Shown: positions 1-7,451 of the stretch, in pieces
Position numbering within the stretch: the first letter of the stretch is position 1
How the letters are laid out: every line of letters begins with the position of its first letter
From: Empedobacter tilapiae
GTDB taxonomy: Bacteria; Bacteroidota; Bacteroidia; Flavobacteriales; Weeksellaceae
Direction: 5' to 3'
NCBI RefSeq assembly: GCF_004785645.1
Contig: NZ_SRPE01000008.1
Location: 124,001 to 188,000, forward strand
Length of the DNA stretch: 64,000 nucleotides
Made by a program: the position numbers and the translations under genes
Notes under the pieces: model-generated
Databases searched by the model: none
What the model saw: only the letters and a program-made list of their open reading frames with translations
What the model was told of the DNA's origin: nothing

Positions 1-944
1 CAGATTTATTAGAAGAAGCAGCTGGATTAATTGGTACTAAAGAAGTAGGAGCGAAGCAGATGTTTGAATCGTTGAAAAAATTTCAAGCATTGCCAGATTA
101 TCTACAAGTTTGGCCAGCACATGGAGCAGGTTCTGCTTGCGGAAAAGCTTTGGGAGCTGTGGCAAGTACAACGGTTGGTTATGAGAAAATCAGAAATTGG
201 GCGTTGCAATTTAATTCGAATGAAAAAGGATTTGTTGATTATTTATTGGCAGATCAACCCGAAGCGCCAGCATATTTTGCAATGATGAAAAAGCTGAATA
301 AAACAAAACGTCCTTTGTTGATCGAAGTTCCGAAATGGACAAAGTTAACATACATCGAATTTGAAAAAGCGAAAGATTTTGGAATGAAAGTGATTGATGC
401 GCGTATCAAAACAGATTTTTCTCAATTACATTTACCTGGTACATTTAATATTCAAAATAATAAAACGTTTAATACTTGGATGGGTTGGATGGTAAATTAT
501 CAAGAACCAATTGTGTTGATTGTAGAAGAGGACGAAGTAGAAGAAATGACGCGAAAATTAATGCGAATAGGTTTGGATAATGTCTATGGTTATATCACTC
601 CAACAGATATGTTGAGTAATTTTAGTTCTTTACAATCTTCTATTTTAATCGACGCAGATACAATGGAAAATTACATTGGAAATGATGAGGTTCAGATTTT
701 AGATGTTAGAGGAGAAGCAGAATTTAAAGAAGGTCATATCGAAGGAGCGAAGCATATTTTTGTCGGTTATTTACCAAAAAGATACAATGAATTAGATCCA
801 ACTAAAAAAATTGCTTTGCATTGTCAAGCTGGAGATCGAGCAACGATTGCACAAAGTTTTTTGGAATCGAAAGGTTTTGAAATTGAAAATTATAGTGGAG
901 GAATTGCTGATTGGAAATTGAATCAAAAACCATTAGTGAAATAA
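1..944 (+). CDS. MBL-fold/rhodanese protein, 5' end outside window
   Basis: The reading frame is open from base 3 and has no start in the window, so the N-terminal part is missing. The visible 314 codons begin near the end of a metallo-beta-lactamase fold of the persulfide-dioxygenase type (typical PAHGAGSACGKALG segment). Two rhodanese domains follow. The first lacks a catalytic Cys. The second has the LDVRGEAEFKEGHIEGA segment and the active loop HCQAGDR, so it should carry a persulfide. The family handles glutathione or protein persulfides in the cytoplasm. The stop is 1 base before the next rhodanese gene, so 1-1573 looks like one sulfur-relay operon. An ATG at 60 is internal to the domain and is not a likely start. 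Confidence 0.88.
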   Translation, partial: DLLEEAAGLIGTKEVGAKQMFESLKKFQALPDYLQVWPAHGAGSACGKALGAVASTTVGYEKIRNWALQFNSNEKGFVDYLLADQPEAPAYFAMMKKLNKTKRPLLIEVPKWTKLTYIEFEKAKDFGMKVIDARIKTDFSQLHLPGTFNIQNNKTFNTWMGWMVNYQEPIVLIVEEDEVEEMTRKLMRIGLDNVYGYITPTDMLSNFSSLQSSILIDADTMENYIGNDEVQILDVRGEAEFKEGHIEGAKHIFVGYLPKRYNELDPTKKIALHCQAGDRATIAQSFLESKGFEIENYSGGIADWKLNQKPLVK

Positions 945-945
945 T

Positions 946-1239
946 ATGTTTTTCAAAAAGATTTTAAAAATGTTGACATCAAATTCGAATGTAGAAAATT
1001 ATTTACAAGAAGGTGCTTTATTGTTAGATGTTCGTACAAAAGCAGAGTTTTTGGTGGGACATCATGCAGATGCGATGAATATTCCGTTACAAGAATTAGA
1101 AGTAAGATTAAAGGAATTACCAAGCAAAAAAATTATAACAGTTTGTAGAAGTGGAGCTCGTAGTGCGCAAGCAGCAACAATTTTAAATAAAAATGGATTT
1201 GATGTAATAAACGGCGGTCCTTGGCAAACGATAAAATAA
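946..1239 (+). CDS. single-domain rhodanese-like protein
   Basis: A 97-residue protein made of one rhodanese domain: LLDVRTKAEFLVGHH near the N-terminus and the active loop VCRSGARSAQAA with the catalytic Cys. It has no signal peptide beyond a mildly hydrophobic start and no other domain. It probably carries sulfane sulfur between the upstream MBL/rhodanese protein and the thioredoxin downstream. It starts 1 base after the previous stop, which implies translational coupling. The exact sulfur donor cannot be read from sequence. Confidence 0.9.
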   Translation: MFFKKILKMLTSNSNVENYLQEGALLLDVRTKAEFLVGHHADAMNIPLQELEVRLKELPSKKIITVCRSGARSAQAATILNKNGFDVINGGPWQTIK

Positions 1240-1264
1240 GTGTAATAATATCTAAATTTTAAAA

Positions 1265-1573
1265 ATGGATTTATTGGATAAAATACAAGGAAATGGTTAT
1301 TATTTGATTGATTTTTATGCAGATTGGTGTGCTCCATGTCAATTACAACTTCAGTTTTTAGAAAAATTGAAAGAAAAATTTCCTGAAAATGTAGAAATTA
1401 TAAAAATAGATGTAGATAAAGACAAAGTAAGTACTATTCAATTTGATGCAATGTATCAAGTAAATGGAGTACCAACTTTGATGCTTTTTCATCAAGGAAA
1501 GCTACTTTGGAAACATTATGGAGTAAAGTTTGAAGATGATTTACAGGTAATTGTGAAACAATTTTTGATATAA
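1265..1573 (+). CDS. thioredoxin-family protein
   Basis: A 102-residue thioredoxin fold. The active site is W21-C22-A-P-C25 (usual thioredoxin: WCGPC), the cis-Pro segment is NGVPTLMLF, and there is no signal peptide, so it acts in the cytoplasm. It is the last gene of the rhodanese operon and could reduce persulfides or disulfides formed by the two upstream proteins. Pairing of rhodanese and thioredoxin is common in flavobacterial sulfur operons; the specific partner here is inference. Confidence 0.88.
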   Translation: MDLLDKIQGNGYYLIDFYADWCAPCQLQLQFLEKLKEKFPENVEIIKIDVDKDKVSTIQFDAMYQVNGVPTLMLFHQGKLLWKHYGVKFEDDLQVIVKQFLI

Positions 1574-1577
1574 AAAA

Positions 1578-1626
1578 GACAGTAGTTGCTTAATAATTCT
1601 TCTTAGAATCAAGTGCAACTACTGTC
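1578..1626 (-). terminator. terminator between convergent operons
   Basis: Perfect 12-bp inverted repeat GACAGTAGTTGC / GCAACTACTGTC with a 25-nt loop that itself holds ATTCT/AGAAT. Read on the minus strand it is followed by TTTTTTAT, so it best terminates the copper cluster arriving from 1871. On the plus strand the T-tract is weak, though the hairpin lies right after the thioredoxin stop. Confidence 0.8.
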
Positions 1627-1643
1627 AAATTATTTTCTTACTC

Positions 1644-1871
1644 TTACTTTTTTTTCACGTATTTTTTTGGACTTTTTTTGAATTCAACTTTACAGCTTTT
1701 ACTACAAAAACCATAAATTTTCTTTTGATAAATTGCAGTATCTGTTAAGAATTGTGCAGTATTCATTCCACAAATAGGATCTTTCTCGTTTAAAACTTTT
1801 ACTTTTAGTTTTTGTTGAGCAAAAATTGAAAAAGAGATGATGAAGAATGTTAATATTAATATTTTTTTCAT
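1644..1871 (-). CDS. exported YHS-domain protein
   Basis: A 75-residue protein with a Sec signal peptide (hydrophobic residues 4-17, FAQQ cleavage region) and a short YHS domain: D31-P-I-C34-G-M36, then F-C56-S-K-S-C60. YHS/TRASH-like Cys sets bind soft metals such as copper. It lies 2 bases after the outer-membrane barrel gene and closes the minus-strand cluster 1644-5672. The product is probably periplasmic. Copper as the ligand is inference from the neighbours (MbnP and MbnH homologues). Confidence 0.82.
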   Translation of the reverse strand: MKKILILTFFIISFSIFAQQKLKVKVLNEKDPICGMNTAQFLTDTAIYQKKIYGFCSKSCKVEFKKSPKKYVKKK

Positions 1872-1873
1872 TG

Positions 1874-2839
1874 TTATTGATTTTTAGATTGAAATAAATT
1901 GTAATTAAAAAAGAAACCTATTCTGTTTTTTACTTCGATTTCTCCCGAATTTAAATCAGAAAGTATAGGTTGAAAATATTCTATACCAAAATTAAATTTT
2001 CGAGCAGCTACTTCTAATCCTAATTTCGCAAATTGAGCTTTTCCCTTAGATTTTGGAATCGTCTCCCCAAATTGTTCATTTTTATAATAAAGTTCATTTT
2101 GAAAACCGACTTTTCCAAGTAATTTTAATTCATTGTTAATGAAAAGATGTTGTAATTGAATTAATTGATTCCATTGATCTCCAAATTTATATTTCTTCTT
2201 ATTCTCTCCTTTCAAGTTGTAGTCTGTTACTAATTGTAAAGTCGAATTCTTATAAGCTAATTGGTAATTTATTGCAAACTGAGTATCCCAACTTCCTGTA
2301 CCTAATTGAAAACTAGGATTGGTTGTTTCAGCATTTGCTTGATTAAATTTTGCGATTGGAATTTTTAAACCTATTGCAGCACTTAATCCATGTTTTAGCT
2401 CATTAGAACTTGTATTTGATTTAATGACTTTAACTATTCCCATCATATTTAAATCTCCAATACCAGAAATAGAAGAAGAGTTTTTACCTTCTTTATTATG
2501 AAAATGGTAAGGAATACTAGCATTGATGTCAATTCTATTATTTATTGGAATTCTCGCCCATAATTGAATAGTATTGAATTGTTGCTTTTGTGTTCTTTTA
2601 TTAGAAAAAGCATCTTCTTTAGCTTTATAATATTGATGAAGATAACGAATACCAATGAAATTTGAATTTATAAGATTTTCAATTCCATTTGAGGTTGAAG
2701 TCGCAGAACAACCACAAGCATCACAATCTAATTCTAAATCATATAAATGAGAGACTACAATAGAATCATTTTCTGTATGAGCAAATAATGAAATGGGTGT
2801 AAACAATATAACGAAAAATAAATTGATATATAATTTCAT
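1874..2839 (-). CDS. outer-membrane beta-barrel protein with CxxCxC motif
   Basis: About 321 residues from the ATG at 2839, chosen because it opens directly on a signal peptide (MKLYINLFFVILF...SLFAHT) and removes a 14-bp overlap; a longer start at 2863 is possible. The mature N-terminus carries C39-D-A-C42-G-C44-S-A-T-S, a motif I know from flavobacterial proteins beside MauG/MbnH-type peroxidases. The rest consists of alternating amphipathic strands ending in aromatic residues (FFFNYNLF), as in transporter-like or FadL-like barrels. It sits between the peroxidase and the YHS gene. A role as outer-membrane metal-binding or uptake partner of the MbnP/MbnH pair is plausible but unproven. Confidence 0.75.
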   Translation of the reverse strand: MKLYINLFFVILFTPISLFAHTENDSIVVSHLYDLELDCDACGCSATSTSNGIENLINSNFIGIRYLHQYYKAKEDAFSNKRTQKQQFNTIQLWARIPINNRIDINASIPYHFHNKEGKNSSSISGIGDLNMMGIVKVIKSNTSSNELKHGLSAAIGLKIPIAKFNQANAETTNPSFQLGTGSWDTQFAINYQLAYKNSTLQLVTDYNLKGENKKKYKFGDQWNQLIQLQHLFINNELKLLGKVGFQNELYYKNEQFGETIPKSKGKAQFAKLGLEVAARKFNFGIEYFQPILSDLNSGEIEVKNRIGFFFNYNLFQSKNQ

Positions 2840-2849
2840 TTGAATAGAT

Positions 2850-3890
2850 TTAAAATTCTGCATAAGCAGGATTATTAATAAATGAGTAATCAGTTAATGT
2901 TTTTAGAAAAGAGATAATTGCTTTTTTTTCTTCTTCTGTCATAGGAATTCCAATTCGATTATTTTGTTTGAGTTGTGAATCCAAATTTTTATCATTTTGT
3001 ACACCTTCTGAATAAAAATTCAAAACAGCTTCTAAACTATAGAATCGTCCATCGTGCATATAAGGTTTGGTTATTTCAACATTTCTTAAACTTGGAACTC
3101 TAAACTTCATAAAATCAGTAGAATCTAATGTGACACGATATAAACCTCCATCTTTGTATTGTTTATTATAATACATTCCTATATTTCGAAAAGACTCATC
3201 TGTAAAAAGTGTTCCTTTATGACAGCTTGAACATTTCTGTTGAAAAAGTTGTAAACCTTTTTTTTCGGTTTCGATTAAATTCGCCTCTTTCCTTAAAAAT
3301 TGATCATATTTAGAATCTTTCGATACAACTGAAGCCATAAACTGTCCTAATGCGCTGAGAATACGATTTGCATCGATTTTATCATCTCCGAAAGCATTTT
3401 TAAACATTTTTCGATAAGAAGAATCTGATGATAATTTCTTAATGATTTCGGGAAAAGTTGTATCCATCTCTTCTTCAGCTGTAATAGGAGAAATTGGTTG
3501 TTGAGCTAAATCATGAATAACGCCATCCCACATAAATCGATTTAGAAAAGCCAAATTTTGAATAGGAGGAGCATTTCGAATTCCTAATCGATCATCAATC
3601 CCATGGCTAACAGGATGTCCGTGGTGAGTAAAGGCATTTTCTTGAATATGGCAAAAAGCACATGAAATAGTATTATTTCTAGATAATCGACCTTCATAGA
3701 ATAGTTTTTTTCCTAACTCAACACCATTTTTAGTTAACGGATATTTATCTGTATCAAATGTTATTTTAGGAAAATAAGAAGGAGTTTCTAATTGATAAGG
3801 TTCATCAACGATCTGTCCATAATCAATATCATCATCATTACAACTTAATAAGATGAATAAGCTGAATATAATTGTTATTATTTTATTCAT
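2850..3890 (-). CDS. di-haem cytochrome c peroxidase (MauG/MbnH-like) lipoprotein
   Basis: 346 residues from the ATG at 3890, which opens a lipoprotein signal peptide with Cys17 (FILLSC); the frame extends to 3923 but that would hide the lipobox. There are two haem c sites, C77-A-F-C80-H81 and C220-S-S-C223-H224, and the usual bacterial CcP/MauG segments (GKKLFYEGRLS, FRNIGMYY, PSLRNVEITKPYMHDGRF). The gene is 44 bases downstream of the MbnP-like gene. In methanobactin systems MbnH, a MauG-family enzyme, oxidises a Trp of MbnP to kynurenine to make a copper site. By context this gene is more likely an MbnH-type maturase than a general peroxide scavenger, but the sequence alone does not decide. 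Confidence 0.88.
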   Translation of the reverse strand: MNKIITIIFSLFILLSCNDDDIDYGQIVDEPYQLETPSYFPKITFDTDKYPLTKNGVELGKKLFYEGRLSRNNTISCAFCHIQENAFTHHGHPVSHGIDDRLGIRNAPPIQNLAFLNRFMWDGVIHDLAQQPISPITAEEEMDTTFPEIIKKLSSDSSYRKMFKNAFGDDKIDANRILSALGQFMASVVSKDSKYDQFLRKEANLIETEKKGLQLFQQKCSSCHKGTLFTDESFRNIGMYYNKQYKDGGLYRVTLDSTDFMKFRVPSLRNVEITKPYMHDGRFYSLEAVLNFYSEGVQNDKNLDSQLKQNNRIGIPMTEEEKKAIISFLKTLTDYSFINNPAYAEF

Positions 3891-3934
3891 TGTTTGTAGA
3901 ATTATGCGGTGTTTTATAAACACCGCTATAAACT

Positions 3935-4777
3935 TTATTGATTTTTTTCATCGTTATGTACATGATCAACTCGAAACATATTTTGTATGTTCTCTGTTAC
4001 CAATTGTGCAAAGTTGGAAGATCCCATAATATTATTGTTCGACTCATCTAATGTCAATTTATGATCACCACTTAAATAGGTATTCAAATTTGCCATAATA
4101 TGAATAGATGGCTTAATTTTAGAAGTCACTCGTGCAGATGTAGGTAAATCTAATGTTACTTCTCTATATAAATCTTGAACATTATTTTTGTTAATATCTC
4201 CCATATTTCCTGTATGAGTTAAGAAGAAAGTATCAGTAGTAGTTTTCCCATAAAGACCTTCTATTTTAAAGAAAACATAACCAGCAGCCCAAGCCCAAGT
4301 CATTCCATTTTTCTTTGCTTTTTCCCAAAAAGTAGCTTGTCCAGTCTGGCCTAATAAATAAGCTTTCTGAGATACACCAAGTCCAAAACGTACTTTTGTA
4401 TATTTATTTTGAGGAATATTATCCAAATTTAAATAAACGACATTAGCTATTGCAGAATCTTGATTAATAACAAAAGCGCCTTTGTCTGGATCATTTTTAT
4501 GATAATCAAATTCATTTCCTTTTTCGTCAATTAATGTGATGTTAGAAATGATATATTTTAATGTTGTTAATTTATGTTTTTGTCCACTTGATGAGGTTTG
4601 TGTTGTTTGATCTAGAACAATTCCTCCTAAATTATCAAATCCATTTTCAAACTTTAATTGAATTTTACCTGTTTCAGTTGATTTAATTTCAGAGAAATCA
4701 TCATCGTTGTTGCAGGAAGTAAATAAAGTAAATAATGCGATAAATGATAAGTTTAAAAAATATTTGAATGTTTTCAT
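3935..4777 (-). CDS. MbnP-family lipoprotein
   Basis: 280 residues with a lipoprotein signal (LFTSC, Cys22). The body matches the MbnP/TIGR04052-type family: KIQLKFENGFDNLGGIVLD, a LTTLKYIISNITL strand, and the hallmark WAWAAGYVFFKIEG stretch (Trp161 and Trp163). The C-terminus has DHVHND. MbnP of methanobactin producers is a periplasmic copper protein whose site contains a kynurenine made by MbnH; the MbnH-like gene lies immediately downstream. No methanobactin precursor or core enzyme is visible here, so this would be a methanobactin-independent MbnP. The family call is strong, the copper role is inferred. Confidence 0.85.
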   Translation of the reverse strand: MKTFKYFLNLSFIALFTLFTSCNNDDDFSEIKSTETGKIQLKFENGFDNLGGIVLDQTTQTSSSGQKHKLTTLKYIISNITLIDEKGNEFDYHKNDPDKGAFVINQDSAIANVVYLNLDNIPQNKYTKVRFGLGVSQKAYLLGQTGQATFWEKAKKNGMTWAWAAGYVFFKIEGLYGKTTTDTFFLTHTGNMGDINKNNVQDLYREVTLDLPTSARVTSKIKPSIHIMANLNTYLSGDHKLTLDESNNNIMGSSNFAQLVTENIQNMFRVDHVHNDEKNQ

Positions 4778-4814
4778 TGTAATAATTGTTTAATTTTTTT
4801 GAATAAAAATGCTG

Positions 4815-4839
4815 TTGGAAAACAATTATTGTTCTCCAA
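4815..4839 (-). promoter_or_regulatory. 25-bp near-perfect palindrome before the MbnP-like gene
   Basis: TTGGAAAACAAT, one central T, then ATTGTTCTCCAA: 12-bp arms with one mismatch. It lies between the stop of the small membrane protein at 4862 and the MbnP-like start at 4777. On the minus strand it is followed by AGCATTTTTATT, so it may be a weak terminator of the upstream gene or an operator for the MbnP gene. Confidence 0.5.
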
Positions 4840-4861
4840 TACTAGATATTTGTTATATTAA

Positions 4862-5257
4862 TTAAACAATTGCAATTGGAGGTTTTAGATATTTAAAAAC
4901 CCAATCGATAGAATAGGATGATTGCCAAAAGAATCGATGTTTTATTTTTACAATAAAATCTTGAATAAATGGAATATCTAAGCATTCGAAATGTATATAA
5001 ATTTCTGCAAATCGAATATTCTTTACTAAAACTGAATCAGATTGTTGTTCTGTTTCTTTTAGTTGCTTCGATAAATAACATTTTCCATTGCATTGCATTT
5101 CTGGTCGCTCTTTATTGATACAATATTCATCAATAATCTTCTCCTGAGTACTAATGAATACAGTAAAAGGAATTAATGATCGAAAACCAATTAAAAGCAC
5201 GAACAATGCAATCAATAAACAATTGAAACTTTTGACAAATCTTATATGAAATGTCAA
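4862..5257 (-). CDS. small membrane protein with conserved Cys motif, paralogue of 5307-5672
   Basis: 131 residues with one N-terminal transmembrane helix (about 12-37) followed by E-Y-C46-I-N-K-E-R-P-E-x2-C56-N-G-K-C60-Y-L-x2-Q. The same pattern occurs in the next gene upstream. The Cys residues lie outside the membrane helix, probably in the periplasm, and could bind metal or form disulfides. It is the second gene of the cluster that continues into MbnP and MbnH. I know similar unnamed proteins beside flavobacterial metal genes but no assigned function. Confidence 0.65.
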   Translation of the reverse strand: MTFHIRFVKSFNCLLIALFVLLIGFRSLIPFTVFISTQEKIIDEYCINKERPEMQCNGKCYLSKQLKETEQQSDSVLVKNIRFAEIYIHFECLDIPFIQDFIVKIKHRFFWQSSYSIDWVFKYLKPPIAIV

Positions 5258-5306
5258 TTTGATTAAATGTTAATGAGATAATAATTTGATAAATAGGGAT
5301 TATTTA

Positions 5307-5672
5307 TCAAATAGGAGGCTGAAGTTGTTGATCCAATTGATATTGAGTTTCGAAAGCTAATTCGAAAGTCGAAACTTTGTTAATAGGTTTTATAAAGGTA
5401 AATGTATAGATTTCTAATTTAGCTTGATAAATAAAATAATCTATAGTACGTAAAGAAACTTGAATTTTATTATCATCATTTTGTTCATCATGAATAGTTT
5501 TGGAAATCTGTTCTTTAAGATAACATACTCCATTACACATCAACTCTGGACGTTCTATGTTAATACAATATTCGTTAGAAATCTTATCATAATTCACTAA
5601 ATAGTCAATAACAGGTAGCAATGGTCTACAAGTTATTAAAACGACAGTTATTATGAAAAGGTAAGATTTCAA
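5307..5672 (-). CDS. small membrane protein with conserved Cys motif, first gene of cluster
   Basis: 121 residues: N-terminal hydrophobic helix (4-26), then E-Y-C36-I-N-I-E-R-P-E-x2-C46-N-G-V-C50-Y-L-x2-Q, matching the downstream paralogue in spacing and order. The C-terminal half is not alike beyond a PPI ending (PPIAIV in the paralogue). This looks like an old tandem duplication. It heads the minus-strand cluster, so its promoter should lie in 5673-5830. Function unknown; a metal-binding or disulfide role is a guess from the three Cys and the neighbourhood. Confidence 0.62.
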   Translation of the reverse strand: MKSYLFIITVVLITCRPLLPVIDYLVNYDKISNEYCINIERPELMCNGVCYLKEQISKTIHDEQNDDNKIQVSLRTIDYFIYQAKLEIYTFTFIKPINKVSTFELAFETQYQLDQQLQPPI

Positions 5673-5826
5673 TTCCTTAAAATTTTTATAAAATTAGACA
5701 ATTTTTATTTAATTAGAAAATGAAGATTATCAGTTTTTCTCAGAAATTGAATTCAAGTTGCTTTTAAAATAATATTAGGAAAATAATCTTAAAAGGGTTA
5801 TATTTTTTAGATTGAGAAAGATATCG

Positions 5827-5834
5827 TAGCTTTG
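5827..5834 (+). promoter_or_regulatory. TAnnTTTG -7 element
   Basis: TAGCTTTG matches the Bacteroidota -7 consensus. A TTG at 5812 is too close (12 nt) to be a canonical -33. If used, transcription would begin near 5841 and give a leader of about 300 nt before the GreA/Rnk-type gene at 6145. Confidence 0.45.
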
Positions 5835-5856
5835 TTATATCATTTTCATGAAAATT

Positions 5857-5970
5857 ATGACTAATTATATCGACATATACAGAAGAAACAACCAATCTTG
5901 GTTGTCTTTGTCGTTGGCATATTTGCATGATGATACTTTCTTAAGAAGCTCAAAAGAGTTTATCAACTAA
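5857..5970 (+). CDS. possible 37-residue leader peptide
   Basis: ATG to TAA, starting MTNYIDIYRRNN and ending SSKEFIN, right behind the TAGCTTTG element and just before the CCCTG/CAGGG hairpin. I do not recognise it. It could be a small protein, a leader ORF or a remnant of a degraded gene; chance is also possible at this length. Confidence 0.22.
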   Translation: MTNYIDIYRRNNQSWLSLSLAYLHDDTFLRSSKEFIN

Positions 5971-6144
5971 TCCCTGTTACGATCCAAAGCAGGGAACCTT
6001 CGATTTATTTAATTATCAATTATTTCAATTTTCTGGAAAGAGATTTGTATCAAATAGTAGCGTTTTAGAATTTCATGTCATTTGATATTTGGATCTTAAA
6101 AATCTACTCCAAAATATTGAAAAGTTAACGAAGAATTTATCATA

Positions 6145-6522
6145 ATGACAACGAATATAATTTTAACAACAGGTTTATATGATTTAATTAAAGATCATTT
6201 AAGAAGAAAAAGAGTAACAAAAGATCAAGAAGATATTTTAACGAATGAATTGAGACATGCAGAGCAAATTCTTCGTCGAGATTTATCAGAAGATATTGTT
6301 TCAGTTGGAAAGAAAGTTACAATTAAAGAATTAACTTCAAATGAAGAATATCAATTAAATTTTGTAAGTCCAGAAAAAGCTAAACCTAAGAAAAATCGCC
6401 ATTCTATTTTGATGGATGAAGGTTTGGCAACTATTGGATACAAAAAAGGTGATGTAGTAGAGTGGCCAACAGAAAAAGGAACAAAAAAGTATGAAATTTT
6501 GAATGTAGAAACTGTAGCTTAG
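6145..6522 (+). CDS. GreA/GreB-family (Rnk-like) transcription factor
   Basis: 125 residues. The C-terminal two thirds match the GreA/GreB C-terminal (FKBP-like) domain: VSVGKKVTIKEL, EYQLNFVSPEKA, ILMDEGLATIGYKKGDVVEW, then KYEILNVE. The N-terminal part is a short helical arm, too short for the full Gre coiled coil, so it is closer to Rnk or the truncated Gre proteins common in Bacteroidota. Such proteins bind in or near the RNA polymerase secondary channel. It stands alone, with a terminator directly behind it. Confidence 0.82.
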   Translation: MTTNIILTTGLYDLIKDHLRRKRVTKDQEDILTNELRHAEQILRRDLSEDIVSVGKKVTIKELTSNEEYQLNFVSPEKAKPKKNRHSILMDEGLATIGYKKGDVVEWPTEKGTKKYEILNVETVA

Positions 6523-6540
6523 TTTCTTAATTGAATAGAA

Positions 6541-6564
6541 AAACCGAGCAAGTTTGCTCGGTTT
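6541..6564. terminator. bidirectional terminator
   Basis: AAACCGAGCA-AGTT-TGCTCGGTTT, a perfect 10-bp stem with T-runs on both strands, between the convergent Gre-like gene and murI. Confidence 0.93.
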
Positions 6565-6584
6565 TTATTTATATTTTTTTAAAA

Positions 6585-7394
6585 TTACACATCTATATGA
6601 GAAGCTATAATAGGTTTTCCGTAAAATATAGTGGCATTTTCTTCAAAATTTTTAGCATTATCAGTTGTATGAAAAGTTAATGAACCATTTTTAGAACATT
6701 GTGTCTCAACTTCAGTATGATGTTGTAAATATTTTATTAATTTATTTGCAACTAATTCTCCTTGAGATAGAATAGTGACGTTTTTAGGAGTGTAATTTTT
6801 AATTACGGGTAATAATAAAGGATAGTGAGTGCAAGCTAAAACAATAGTATCAATTTCAGAAGATAAAGAAAATAAATGTTCAATATCTTTTTCTACGATA
6901 TTATTAGCTGCTTTACTGTTAATTTCATTGTTTTCAACTAGTGGAACCCAAAGCGGACAAGCATGTTGGAAAACTTTTATATTAGGATGAAACTTATTAA
7001 TTTCAATTTTATAAGATTCTGATAAAACAGTTCCTTGTGTTGCTAAAACCCCAACTTTATTATTTTTTGTGTATTCATTTATTGATTCAGTTGTAGGACG
7101 AATTACACCTAAAACTTTTTTACCTTCTGGTAAATCATTTTGTTGAATTGTTCTTAAAGCTTTTGCAGAAGCTGTATTGCAGGCTAAAATAACTAAATTA
7201 CAACCTAAGTCAAACAATTTGAAAACACATTCTTTTGTATATTCATAAACTGTTTCAAACGAACGAATTCCGTATGGAATACGTGCATTATCACCTAAAT
7301 AAATATAATCATATTGTGGTAATTTTTTCTGAATTTCCTTGAAAACGGTTAAACCTCCATAACCAGAATCAAAAACACCAATTGGTCCTTGCAT
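6585..7394 (-). CDS. murI: glutamate racemase
   Basis: 269 residues. It converts L-glutamate to D-glutamate for peptidoglycan in the cytoplasm. Family signatures are all present: GVFDSGYGGLTVFKEI at the start, YLGDNARIPYG, the first catalytic Cys in LACNTASAKALR and the second in LACTHYPLLLP. Length is normal. It is not in an operon with the neighbours. Confidence 0.97.
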   Translation of the reverse strand: MQGPIGVFDSGYGGLTVFKEIQKKLPQYDYIYLGDNARIPYGIRSFETVYEYTKECVFKLFDLGCNLVILACNTASAKALRTIQQNDLPEGKKVLGVIRPTTESINEYTKNNKVGVLATQGTVLSESYKIEINKFHPNIKVFQHACPLWVPLVENNEINSKAANNIVEKDIEHLFSLSSEIDTIVLACTHYPLLLPVIKNYTPKNVTILSQGELVANKLIKYLQHHTEVETQCSKNGSLTFHTTDNAKNFEENATIFYGKPIIASHIDV

Positions 7395-7451
7395 TTTAGC
7401 TGTCTTAATTTGATGATAAAATTACAAAATGTATTGCAAATAAAAATGAAA

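Larger units (their letters stand above)
5673..6144. other. 472-bp divergent intergenic region
   Basis: No gene of normal size. It holds a TAGCTTTG element at 5827-5834 facing right, a 37-codon frame at 5857-5970, a short hairpin CAACC/GGTTG at 5889-5904 and CCCTG/CAGGG at 5972-5994. A second short frame from 5987 (KQGTFDLFNYQLFQF...) is open to about 6085 in another phase, so a decayed gene is possible. Nothing recognised by family. Confidence 0.5.

Noticed and set aside
1062-1337. 91-codon minus-strand frame across rhodanese and thioredoxin genes
   Set aside because: Antisense to two well-supported genes, no promoter or motif.
2850-4777. Methanobactin biosynthesis operon
   Set aside because: MbnP and MbnH homologues are present, but no precursor peptide, MbnB/MbnC or export genes are seen nearby.
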